A stretch of DNA of 64,000 bases from Rathayibacter_A sp036510655 (GTDB lineage Bacteria; Actinomycetota; Actinomycetes; Actinomycetales; Microbacteriaceae), in assembly GCA_036510655.1 (NCBI GenBank), contig DATCDQ010000081.1, positions 1-64,000 on the forward strand, in the 5' to 3' direction. Below are positions 33,557-41,668 of the stretch, piece by piece. The position numbers and the translations under genes are program-made. Within the stretch, counting starts at the first letter, position 1. Every line of letters starts with the position of its first letter. The notes below the pieces were generated by a model that saw nothing but the letters and a program-made list of their open reading frames with translations, was not told where the DNA came from and searched no databases.

Positions 33557-34093
33557 ATGCCTGCCACTGTTCGCGCGGCCGTCTCAGCGGATGCAGCGCC
33601 ACTCGCCGAAGTTGCTGCCGTCACCTTTCCGCTGGCCTGTCCGCCGCATTCCACCCCCGAGGCTCAAGCCTCTTTCATCGCCGACGTGCTGTCCGAGGCT
33701 CGCTTTGCCGAATACGTCGCCGATCACAATCGAGCCGTTCTCGTCGCCGAGGACGAAGCCGACCGAACGATGATCGGCTACACGATGCTCGTCTTCGGCG
33801 AACCGCACGATCCGGATGTCCTCGCCTCGTTGCGCATTCACCCGACGGTCGAACTGAGCAAGTGCTACGTGCTGCCGGGACACCACGGCGCAGGCGTTGC
33901 AGGCGCGCTCATGACGGCATCGCTGACGGCCGCTCGGGCGCGCGGTGCGGCCGGAATCTGGCTCGGAGTCAACGAGGAGAATGCGCGGGCGAACCGTTTC
34001 TACAACAAACACGGTTTCCAGCAGGTCGGCACCAAGCACTTTCGCGTCGGCGACAGTGTCGAGGACGATTTCGTACTGGAACGATCGCTTTAG
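33557..34093 (+). CDS. GNAT-family N-acetyltransferase
   Basis: A 178-residue acetyl-CoA-dependent acetyltransferase. The acetyl-CoA site shows as LSKCYVLPGHHGAGVAGALM (variant of Q/RxxGxG/A), followed by GIWLGVNEENARANRFYNKH and GFQQVGTKHF, typical of the fold's last strands. Substrate unknown. It stands alone between the ace operon and the permease. Confidence 0.8.
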   Translation: MPATVRAAVSADAAPLAEVAAVTFPLACPPHSTPEAQASFIADVLSEARFAEYVADHNRAVLVAEDEADRTMIGYTMLVFGEPHDPDVLASLRIHPTVELSKCYVLPGHHGAGVAGALMTASLTAARARGAAGIWLGVNEENARANRFYNKHGFQQVGTKHFRVGDSVEDDFVLERSL

Positions 34094-34250
34094 TTTCTAC
34101 GGTTTACGAAGTGATTTGCCGAGGATCAGGCCGTTTTCCGTCGTTTTACAAGATCATCTCAACTGAATTCGCAGATTTTTCTTGTTCGCGGAGTTCTCGG
34201 GGTGCTAACTTCTGCACAGAGCATATATCCGATGTGCGAAGGAGCAGGTC

Positions 34251-35795
34251 ATGGCCTCAGGGCTCGATACAAAACCGCGTGAAGAGCATCATCACGAACT
34301 GCAGGCAGATGGAGTCAGTGCGGCGGGCTCCATCGTCATGGCCGTAGCGGGCAGTGCGCCGGCATACTCGATCGCAGCGACCACCGCCGTTCTCGTCGCC
34401 GCCGCAGGACTCGCAAGCCCAGCAGCCCTGCTCTGGTGCGACCTTCCGATGCTCGGTATCGCATGGGCTTTCGCGTACTTGGGCCGAGCGGACGTGAATG
34501 CGGGCGCCGCATATTCCTGGGTTGGGCGAGCGTTGCATCCGATTCTCGGATTCTTCTCCGGCTGGGCGCTGGTGGTCTCTGCGACCATCTTCATGGTGGC
34601 CGGCGCACTCCCTGCCGGGATCATGACGGTCTCACTGTTCGCGCCGGACCAAGCGGGCAATGTGCTGCTGGTGACTGTGGTCGGCGCCATCTGGTTCCTC
34701 GTGATGGCCGCTTGTGTCTTATTCGGCGTCCGGGTCACGGCGCGCGCACAGTGGATCATGTCGAGCGTCGAAGTCGCGATCCTCGTGGTCTTCGCCGTCA
34801 TCGCGATCGCTCAGGCGACGTTCGGCAAGCATGCCGGTGCCGACTTCAGCTGGGACTGGTTCGGATTTTTGCACTTCAGCGGCGTCAGCGGGTTCGTTGG
34901 TGCCGCCCTGATCGCGTCCTTCTACTACTGGGGCTGGGATGTCAGTTCCAACCTCAACGAGGAGACGAAGAACGGTCACAAGTCGGCCGGCAAGGGCGGC
35001 ATCATCGGCGTCATCATCGTCTTCCTGCTGTTCGAGGTCTTCACGATCGCGATCCAGGTCATACTGCCGGCCAAGGCCATCCAGGCCAGCAGCGGCAACG
35101 TGCTGGGCGTGCTCGGCGAGGTGATCTGGCCGGGGATCGGCGGCAAGATCCTGATCGTCGCTGTCATGCTCTCGACTATCGCCACGCTGGAAACGGCCCT
35201 GATCCAGGTGACCCGGTCACTGTTCGCGATGGGTCGCGATCACACCATCCCGCAGGCATTCGGCCACTCGCACCCGCGCTGGAAGACGCCGGCGTTCGCG
35301 ACCATCGTTGTGACCTGCGTTTCGATCGTGCTGTTCATCGGTTCGAACTTCCTCGGCAGCGTGGCCCAGATCCTCAGCGATGCGATCAGTTCCATCGGGC
35401 TGCAGATCGCCTTCTACTACGGCCTCGCCGGTATCGCCGTCGTCGTCGCGTACCGCAAGATCATCTTCAAATCGGTGAAGAACTTCATCTTCATCGGTCT
35501 CTGGCCGGCGATCGGCGCGCTCTTCATGGTCTGGATCTTCGTCGTGTCGATCCCGTCGCTCGGGCTCCTCGTCGACCTGATCGGTCTCGGCACCCTTGCG
35601 CTCGGGATCATTCCGCTCATCGTGTTCTGGAAGAAGGGCAGGGCCTACTTCCAGGAGCGCCGCCCGCTCTCACTGCCGGACGAGCTGACCGGCGCCGTCA
35701 CCGTGGTGCATCCGAGGACTCGAACCAACAACGCTGAGCCTCGGCTGATGGCCGAACAACCGTCCTGCCAGCGACAGGCTCCAGCCATCAACTGA
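34251..35795 (+). CDS. APC-superfamily amino acid permease
   Basis: A 514-residue membrane protein with about 12 helices, amino acid-polyamine-organocation superfamily. The first helix segment SIVMAVAGSAPAYSIAATTA carries the characteristic G(S/A)G-like unwinding motif. FYYWGWDVSSNLNEETKN is the conserved helix-6 region, and LFAMGRDHTIPQAFGHSHPR is the loop after helix 8. AAGGAG precedes the ATG. Substrate unknown. Its stop overlaps the stop of the convergent oxidoreductase by 8 bp. Confidence 0.85.
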   Translation: MASGLDTKPREEHHHELQADGVSAAGSIVMAVAGSAPAYSIAATTAVLVAAAGLASPAALLWCDLPMLGIAWAFAYLGRADVNAGAAYSWVGRALHPILGFFSGWALVVSATIFMVAGALPAGIMTVSLFAPDQAGNVLLVTVVGAIWFLVMAACVLFGVRVTARAQWIMSSVEVAILVVFAVIAIAQATFGKHAGADFSWDWFGFLHFSGVSGFVGAALIASFYYWGWDVSSNLNEETKNGHKSAGKGGIIGVIIVFLLFEVFTIAIQVILPAKAIQASSGNVLGVLGEVIWPGIGGKILIVAVMLSTIATLETALIQVTRSLFAMGRDHTIPQAFGHSHPRWKTPAFATIVVTCVSIVLFIGSNFLGSVAQILSDAISSIGLQIAFYYGLAGIAVVVAYRKIIFKSVKNFIFIGLWPAIGALFMVWIFVVSIPSLGLLVDLIGLGTLALGIIPLIVFWKKGRAYFQERRPLSLPDELTGAVTVVHPRTRTNNAEPRLMAEQPSCQRQAPAIN

Positions 35796-36825
35796 CGACG
35801 CGAAGCACGATCTTGCCACGCGTGTGCCCGGTTCCGAGTGCGCGGTGCGCGGCCGCGGCATCCGCCAGGTCGAACACTGTGTCGAGCTCCACATGCACAT
35901 CGCCCGCTCCGATCAGCGCAGCGATTATCGCGAGTGTGCGGGCGTCCGGTGCCACTTTGTAATGCGTCGCCCGGATGCCGGCTGCCGCAGCATCCGCAAT
36001 CACGTTCGGCCAACTGCCGGTGGGAACGTTCACGAGCAGACCGCCCGACCGCAGGACGCGGAGCGATCGCGTGCCGGTGTTGTCGTACACGTTGCCGATG
36101 AGATCGATCACGACATCGACGTCGCGTGCGACCTCCTCGAAACGCTGTGCGGAGTAGTCGATCACTTCGGCCGCACCGAGAGAGCGCAGCCAGTCGAGAT
36201 TGCGCGCGGAACCTGTCGCGATCACGTGCGCACCCCTGAGCACGGCGAACTGCACCGCGAAGTGACCGACGCCGCCGCTGCCGGCGTGGATGAGCATCCG
36301 CTGCCCCGCTTGGGCGTGCGCAACGTCGACGACCGCGCCCCATGCGGTGAGCGCGGCGACCGGAATCGCGGCGGCCTCGACGTGCGAAAGTGCGTCGGGT
36401 TTGCGGGCGAGACTCAGTTCCGACACGGCGACGTATGCGGCGAAGGTGCCGGAATAGCGCGGCATCGTCACCATGCCGAAGACCTCAGCGCCCGGCTGAA
36501 GTGGGTGCGCCTCGTAGGGGGAGGCGACGACCACGCCGCTGAAATCCTGCCCGAGGATGGCCGGATAGGAACGGATGCCCGCAGCAACTCCGTGCCCGGC
36601 TCGCGTCTTCGCGTCGATCGGATTCAAGCCGGCGGCGTGCACTCGGACCAGGAATTCGGAGCCGAATCGGTCAGGGAGCGGCACGGTCGCCAGGTGGAGG
36701 ACCCCGGGGTCGCCGGGCGCATCGTTCACGATCGCGCGCATGGTTTGCGGCAACCGTTCACTCGGCGATGCGGACGCAGTCTGCGATGCTGCGCGAGGCG
36801 TATTCTGAGGCAGGGAATCTGACAT
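35788..36825 (-). CDS. Quinone-oxidoreductase-like NADP-dependent dehydrogenase
   Basis: A zinc-free medium-chain reductase, 345 residues from ATG 36825 or 317 from ATG 36741 (MRAIVNDAP, where homology begins). GLNPIDAKTRAGHG, ILGQDFSGVV, MLIHAGSGGVGHFAVQFA and VIDLIGNVYDNTGTRS fit the quinone oxidoreductase/crotonyl reductase group. The 36825 start would overlap the divergent gene's start codon, so 36741 is the more economical choice. Confidence 0.8.
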   Translation of the reverse strand: MSDSLPQNTPRAASQTASASPSERLPQTMRAIVNDAPGDPGVLHLATVPLPDRFGSEFLVRVHAAGLNPIDAKTRAGHGVAAGIRSYPAILGQDFSGVVVASPYEAHPLQPGAEVFGMVTMPRYSGTFAAYVAVSELSLARKPDALSHVEAAAIPVAALTAWGAVVDVAHAQAGQRMLIHAGSGGVGHFAVQFAVLRGAHVIATGSARNLDWLRSLGAAEVIDYSAQRFEEVARDVDVVIDLIGNVYDNTGTRSLRVLRSGGLLVNVPTGSWPNVIADAAAAGIRATHYKVAPDARTLAIIAALIGAGDVHVELDTVFDLADAAAAHRALGTGHTRGKIVLRVVS

Positions 36826-37642
36826 GGACGCCTTTCTGGTGCGCACGCGCGCACGTCTCCACGCTATGGCGTTGTCTGCGCCTGCGCCTGCGCCAGGCCG
36901 GCGGGGCGAAGCTTCCGGGGGCCAGGGCGGCCAGGGCGGCCAGGGCGGCTCGGGCGGCCAACGCGGCTCGTCGGCGTCGAGGCTCGGACCGGTCGGGCGC
37001 AGCATCCTCACGGTGGGTGCGCTCGCCGCGCTCGCGGGTGTGGTTGTGATCTGGGCGGCGAGGGCGAGCGTGCATCACCCGGTCTACGTGAGCGAACTCG
37101 GCGCACAACGGATGCCGACTGCCACGGCCTTCGCGGTCGCCCTCCTGCTGATCGCGGCGGGTGGCGCTGTGATCGCGGTGCTCGGGCGGCATCCACGAGT
37201 CGGGCGGCCGCTGCTGATGGCCTGGCCGATTGGCGCGACGATCGGCGTTTCCAGCGTCTGCTTCGCCGTGGCATCGCAGGTCACGTGCACGGCCACCTGC
37301 CCCGTGCCTGTGGTGAATCCGGCGTCGACACCGCAGGATCTCATTCACATCACCGCTGCTGTCCTCGGCTTCGCCGCCGGTTGCGTTGCAATGGTGCAGG
37401 TTGCCGTCGCCCACGGCGATCGCATCGTCGCGCGCGCGTCGCTCGCGGCCGGCGTGCTCGTCGGCGTGATCACGATCGTTGGCGGCGTCCTCGCGATTCT
37501 GCGCCGCGCAGTCGATGTCGGCGCATTGCTCGAATTCAGCGCCACGACGGTGGCGGTCACCTGGCTCGCCGGCTACGGCCTGTGGCTCGCGCACCGACGG
37601 CTACCGGCCTCGCCTAGGAGCGGCCCGCCAAGAGCAGAGTGA
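36824..37642 (+). CDS. DUF998-like integral membrane protein
   Basis: A 272-residue protein with about six membrane segments (SILTVGALAALAGVVVIWAA, AVALLLIAAGGAVIAVLG, a middle pair, then AGVLVGVITIVGGVLAIL). The pattern and the VYVSELGA motif fit the DUF998 family of unknown function. A Gly/Gln-rich low-complexity stretch precedes the first helix (about residues 32-50). ATG 36824 overlaps, in opposite orientation, the longest start of the oxidoreductase. The 3' end overlaps the nuclease gene by 29 bp. Confidence 0.65.
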   Translation: MDAFLVRTRARLHAMALSAPAPAPGRRGEASGGQGGQGGQGGSGGQRGSSASRLGPVGRSILTVGALAALAGVVVIWAARASVHHPVYVSELGAQRMPTATAFAVALLLIAAGGAVIAVLGRHPRVGRPLLMAWPIGATIGVSSVCFAVASQVTCTATCPVPVVNPASTPQDLIHITAAVLGFAAGCVAMVQVAVAHGDRIVARASLAAGVLVGVITIVGGVLAILRRAVDVGALLEFSATTVAVTWLAGYGLWLAHRRLPASPRSGPPRAE

Positions 37643-38258
37643 GCAGCTGATCGGCGAGGCCGACGAGGATCGCGATCTCGTTGTCGTCGCGGTCGACCCA
37701 GCGGCACTCCGGCTCGGCGACGGGCACGAAATTGTCGTGCTGTTCCCAGACGAAAAGGGTGCGCTCGGCGCCGACGACGTACTGCTGCCACCAGACCTGG
37801 CGCAGATAGTGACGCGGGATGTTGCGCCACGACTTGTTGGTCGTCTTGATCTCGGCCAGTTCGAGCGTATCGGTGCCACGCAACACCACCCCATCGGGTG
37901 TGGCGAGGTGGCGTGCATCTCGCGCGGATCGGAACAGCGCGGTGCTCGGCTCGATGCCGTAATTGCTGAGCACCCATGATGCGATTTCCGGTTCACGAGC
38001 TTTGCCGTGGTCGGTGAAGACGTTGCCGGAGAAGCCGCTGCCGTGCAGCTTCTGCTGCGCCGCGGCGTGGACGGAGCGCTGCGTGGAAAGCTTGGCGACA
38101 TCCGTTGCGGTGATGCCGCGACTGCGTGCCCGCAGCCAGGCGACCCGATCAGTCGAGTCGGCGACGATGCGCGACCGATACGAGGATGCCATCGCCCGCG
38201 CAACTGCCGGTCGACGCGTGCCATGCGCGGTGTCGTCTCCAGAGAACAGGGACAGCAT
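37614..38258 (-). CDS. YqaJ-like (phage-type) exonuclease/recombinase domain protein
   Basis: About 214 residues. RSRGITATDVAKL, the FTDHGKAREPEIASW motif, TPDGVV and ELAEIKTT reproduce the PD-(D/E)xK nuclease core of the YqaJ/lambda-exonuclease family, usually paired with a phage single-strand annealing protein. No phage genes are nearby, so it is an isolated gene, as seen in other actinobacteria. ATG 38258 (MLSLFSGDD) is the likely start; the open frame extends to 38339. Confidence 0.7.
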   Translation of the reverse strand: MLSLFSGDDTAHGTRRPAVARAMASSYRSRIVADSTDRVAWLRARSRGITATDVAKLSTQRSVHAAAQQKLHGSGFSGNVFTDHGKAREPEIASWVLSNYGIEPSTALFRSARDARHLATPDGVVLRGTDTLELAEIKTTNKSWRNIPRHYLRQVWWQQYVVGAERTLFVWEQHDNFVPVAEPECRWVDRDDNEIAILVGLADQLLTLLLAGRS

Positions 38259-38322
38259 CGTATCGGTCACTCGTCCATTGTGCTGCCTGCCGGCGACACC
38301 GGACACCACGGCTCGCGACAAT

Positions 38323-38366
38323 CCCGTGACTTGCCCCACGAAGGGTCAAATGAGGCAACTCAGGGG
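38323..38366. repeat. Dispersed palindromic repeat, copy C (diverged)
   Basis: CCCGTGACTTGCC on the left and GGCAACTCAGGGG on the right enclose GAAGGGTCAAAT; reverse-complemented, it matches copies A (4710-4751) and B (28396-28437). It separates the nuclease and ROK genes. Confidence 0.8.
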
Positions 38367-38387
38367 ATGGGGGGCAGGGCTTGGCGC

Positions 38388-39551
38388 TCAGGCCGGGGAG
38401 AGCAGGTGGTCGGCGACCATGATGGCGGCACCGAGCACCCCACCGGTCTCGCCAGCCTCGGCGGGCACGATCTTCAGATGTTGCGTGGCCAGCGGTGTCG
38501 ACTGCCGGTAGACGACCTCGCGGACCCCGGCCAGCAGGTGCTCGCCGGCTCGGGCGATGCTACCGCCGATGACCAGGACAGACGGATTCAGCAGGTTGAC
38601 GCTCGTGGCCAGCACCTCGCCGAGGTCGCGGCCGGCTTGGCGGATGGCTGCCACAGCAGTCGGGTCGTTCGCTGCGGCCAGAGCCAGCACATCCGCATTT
38701 GTCGTGGCCGCGATGCCGTGCTCTGCGATCGCTCGGGCGATGGCGGGCCCGCTCGCGAGTGCTTCCAAATCGGCATCCGCTGCCCCGTGCCGCGGGGTGT
38801 CGCTGGTGAACGGTACGCGCACGTGACCGAGATCTCCTGCGGAACCCTGGGCGCCGCGCTGCAGTTGTCCGCCGGCGATGATTCCGGCGCCGATGCCGGT
38901 GGAGACCTTGACGAACAGCAGGTTGTCTTCACCGGGCCACGAGACGGCGTGCTCACCGAGAGCGAGCACGTTCACGTCGTTGTCCACGAGGATCGGCACG
39001 TCGAAGCTGCGGCGCACGTAACCGGGAACGTCGAAACGGTTCCAACCGGGCATGATCGGAGGGTTCGTCGGCATGCCGGTCGAATGTTCCACCGGGCCAG
39101 GCAGGCCGATGCCGACGCCGGCGAGATCGCGGGCCTGCCGTCCGACCCGCTTCAGAAGGCGGGCTGCCGTTGTTGTGGCCCAGTCGAGCACCGACTGCGG
39201 GCCATCCGCAATGCGCAGCTCGGTCGACTCGGTCAGCAGCATGGTTCCAGCGAGGTCGCTGATCGCCACGACGCCGTGCGTCGCCCCAAGGTCGACGGCG
39301 ATCAGGATGCGCGCGCTCGGATTGAACGCAAGCCGGGCGGGCGGGCGTCCGCCGCTGGACGCATCGTCGCCGGCGGGCGTGACCAGCCCGGAGTCGACGA
39401 GCGACTCCAGCCGCCCGGCGACCGTCGAACGGGCGAGCCCGGTCAGTTCGGCCAACTGGGCGCGGGTTCGCGGCGTTCCATCTCGAAGAACCCTGAGCAG
39501 GTCGGCGACGTCGGCACTCAGCAGTGCGCTGCTGCGTTGCGGGTCGGCCAT
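38388..39551 (-). CDS. ROK-family transcriptional regulator without zinc cysteines
   Basis: A 387-residue repressor/kinase-fold protein. The N-terminal winged helix (RTRAQLAELTGLARSTVAGR) is followed by the ROK core (VDLGATHGVVAISDL, GIGLPGPVE, ILVDNDVNVLALGE, VKVSTGIGAGII, VLVIGGSIARAGE). After GDLGHVRVP the usual CxCGxxGC zinc loop is replaced by a cysteine-free stretch (DTPRHGAADADLEALASG). Divergent from the sugar isomerase/dehydrogenase operon and probably its repressor. Confidence 0.85.
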   Translation of the reverse strand: MADPQRSSALLSADVADLLRVLRDGTPRTRAQLAELTGLARSTVAGRLESLVDSGLVTPAGDDASSGGRPPARLAFNPSARILIAVDLGATHGVVAISDLAGTMLLTESTELRIADGPQSVLDWATTTAARLLKRVGRQARDLAGVGIGLPGPVEHSTGMPTNPPIMPGWNRFDVPGYVRRSFDVPILVDNDVNVLALGEHAVSWPGEDNLLFVKVSTGIGAGIIAGGQLQRGAQGSAGDLGHVRVPFTSDTPRHGAADADLEALASGPAIARAIAEHGIAATTNADVLALAAANDPTAVAAIRQAGRDLGEVLATSVNLLNPSVLVIGGSIARAGEHLLAGVREVVYRQSTPLATQHLKIVPAEAGETGGVLGAAIMVADHLLSPA

Positions 39552-39674
39552 GAGGCCATTGAATCACATCGACCGGATCGGATTAGAAAGAATGCCAGTG
39601 ATCAACGATCTTTTGATTGACTCTCGGCAGAAGTCTGGTTGAATGGAATCATTCCAGCCGTGCCGTCCGCAGGG

Positions 39675-39757
39675 CAGTGCCAACTCAGGGCACTGCCAGT
39701 CAAGAATCAGTGCCAATCAAGAGCAGTGCCAATCAAGAATTAGTGCCACTCAATGAG
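39675..39757 (+). repeat. Five tandem 16-17-bp units before the sugar operon
   Basis: Five adjacent units start at 39675, 39691, 39708, 39724 and 39741 with consensus CAGTGCCAATCAAGAAT, lengths 16, 17, 16, 17 and 17. The last runs into the AGGAG ribosome site of the next gene. They lie in the 213-bp divergent region with the ROK gene and may be operators or the relic of slippage. An ATGGAATCATTCCA near-palindrome is just upstream (about 39642-39655). Confidence 0.85.
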
Positions 39758-39764
39758 GAGAATC

Positions 39765-40511
39765 GTGTCGTCATCGAAACTGTCCGTTCAGCTGTACACC
39801 GTGCGCGAGGCGCTGCAGGAAGACCTTCCGGGCACGCTCGCCCGGCTTGCGGAGGTCGGGTTCACGCAGGTCGAGCCGTTCGCCTTCACGAACTTCCCCG
39901 GTTTGGGTGCAGGGCTCGCTGCTGCAGGCCTGACAGCACCGACCAGCCACGTGCACCTGCTCGGCGACGACGTCGACCAGGCCGCCGTGTTCGAGCAGGC
40001 TCGTGCGCTCGGCATTGAGACCGTCATCGATCCGTACGTCACGCCCGAGTTCTGGCAGGACCCCGCGGATATCGCGAAGACCGCCGCCGCGCTGAACGGT
40101 GCCGCGAAGATCGCAGCCGGGTACGGCATCCGTGTCGGCTATCACAACCACAATCACGAGCTCGAGAGCATCATCGACGGGCGTCCGGCGCTCGAGGTGT
40201 TCGCCGACCAGCTCGATGACCCAGTCGTGCTCGAGGTCGACACCTACTGGGCGGCGGTCGGCGGCCAGGACCCCGTTGCGCTGCTGAAGCGACTCGGCGA
40301 CCGCGTCGTCGCACTGCACGTCAAGGACGGCCCCGGCACCAAGGACAACAAAGACCAGGTGGCGGTCGGCAGTGGATCGATGCCGGTGCGAGACATCATC
40401 GAGGCCGCTCCGGATGCGCTCCGCGTCATCGAACTCGACGACTCGCGAGGTGACCGCTTCCAGGCCGTCGCGGACAGCTACGCCTACCTCGTGAAGGAGA
40501 ACCTCGCGTGA
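39765..40511 (+). CDS. Sugar phosphate isomerase/epimerase family protein (TIM barrel)
   Basis: A 248-residue xylose-isomerase-like/AP-endonuclease-2 barrel: LSVQLYTVREALQEDL start, GYHNHNHELE (metal-site His/Glu), VLEVDTYWA and ALHVKDGPG. Such proteins isomerise or epimerise keto-sugars or inositol intermediates. The GTG at 39765 follows GAGGAGA at a normal distance; the earlier ATG 39753 is inside that ribosome site. First of three coupled genes. Confidence 0.82.
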   Translation: MSSSKLSVQLYTVREALQEDLPGTLARLAEVGFTQVEPFAFTNFPGLGAGLAAAGLTAPTSHVHLLGDDVDQAAVFEQARALGIETVIDPYVTPEFWQDPADIAKTAAALNGAAKIAAGYGIRVGYHNHNHELESIIDGRPALEVFADQLDDPVVLEVDTYWAAVGGQDPVALLKRLGDRVVALHVKDGPGTKDNKDQVAVGSGSMPVRDIIEAAPDALRVIELDDSRGDRFQAVADSYAYLVKENLA

Positions 40512-41668
40512 GCGGAACTGAAGAAGTCGGCGCAGGCACAACCGGACGCATCGGTGTCGGTGTCATCGGTGCCGGTGTGATCAGCAACGAGTATCTCGGC
40601 AATCTGACGACCTTCCCTGACCTCGAGGTGCGTTTCGTCGCGGACATCGACGAGCCGCGCGCCGCCGCGCAGGCCGAGAAATACGGTGTGCCAGCATCCG
40701 GTTCCGTGGCTCAGTTGCTCGCGGACGACGGCATCGAAATCGTCGTGAACCTCACCATCCCGAAGGTGCACGTCGATGTTGCCCTGCAAGTGCTCGCGGC
40801 GGGCAAACATGTCTGGAGCGAGAAGCCGTTCGCGCTCGACCGCGAGGAGGGGCGCCGGCTTCTGGATGCTGCGCACGCCGCCGGGCTGCGCGCCGCGACG
40901 GCGCCGGACACGTTCCTCGGCGCCGGCATTCAGTCCTCGCGTCGACTCGTCGAGTCCGGAGCGATCGGTACACCGCTGACCGCGCTCACTCTGATGCAGA
41001 GCCCCGGCCCGGAGTCGTGGCATCCGAACCCCGACTTCCTGTTTCAGGAGGGTGCCGGCCCGCTGTTCGACATCGGACCGTACTATCTGACGGCGTTGGT
41101 GCAGTTGTTCGGCCCGATCGCTCGGGTGACGGCAACGGCATCGAAGGCCAAAGCTGTGCGCACGATCGGCTCGGGCCCCCGCGCCGGCGAGCAGTTCCAG
41201 GTCACCGTGCCGACCCACGTCGGCGCCCTCTACGAGTTCGAGAGTGGGCAGAGTGCGCAGAGCATCTTCAGCTTCGATTCCAAACTGGCACGCACGCAGT
41301 TCGAGGTCGCCGGTGTCGACGGAACACTTGTCGTTCCAGACCCGAACACCTTCACCGGCGACCTGCTCATTCATCGCGGGCCCAGCCCGACGAAGACAGG
41401 CGGAACGGGCACAGGCGAGACCGAGACGATCGCGGCGACGGGAACGACGACGACCCGCGGCACCGGCGTCGTCGAGCTCGCACAGGCGATCCGCGCCGGC
41501 CGACCCGAGCGTGCATCCGCGGAGCAGGCCTTCCACGTGCTCGACGTCATGGTGTCGACAATTGAGTCGGCGCAAGCGCATCAATCGGTCGAGGTGACGA
41601 GCACAGTCGTCGTCGCACCGCCGCTCGATGAGCACTGGGATCCGCGCGTCGGAACGTTCGACGCATGA
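40508..41668 (+). CDS. Gfo/Idh/MocA-family dehydrogenase 1
   Basis: A 386-residue NAD(P) sugar dehydrogenase: GVIGAGVISNEYLGNL Rossmann loop, LAAGKHVWSEKPFA with the EKP catalytic/nucleotide motif, LFDIGPYYLTALVQLFG. A Thr/Gly-rich insertion (roughly residues 295-320, TKTGGTGTGETET and so on) is unusual. GTG start overlaps the previous stop by 4 bp. Substrate unknown; likely works with the isomerase and the next gene. Confidence 0.85.
   Translation: MSGTEEVGAGTTGRIGVGVIGAGVISNEYLGNLTTFPDLEVRFVADIDEPRAAAQAEKYGVPASGSVAQLLADDGIEIVVNLTIPKVHVDVALQVLAAGKHVWSEKPFALDREEGRRLLDAAHAAGLRAATAPDTFLGAGIQSSRRLVESGAIGTPLTALTLMQSPGPESWHPNPDFLFQEGAGPLFDIGPYYLTALVQLFGPIARVTATASKAKAVRTIGSGPRAGEQFQVTVPTHVGALYEFESGQSAQSIFSFDSKLARTQFEVAGVDGTLVVPDPNTFTGDLLIHRGPSPTKTGGTGTGETETIAATGTTTTRGTGVVELAQAIRAGRPERASAEQAFHVLDVMVSTIESAQAHQSVEVTSTVVVAPPLDEHWDPRVGTFDA

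Noticed and set aside
39675..39757. CRISPR-like array
   Set aside because: Units abut each other with no unique spacers and are only 16-17 bp; they are simple tandem repeats.
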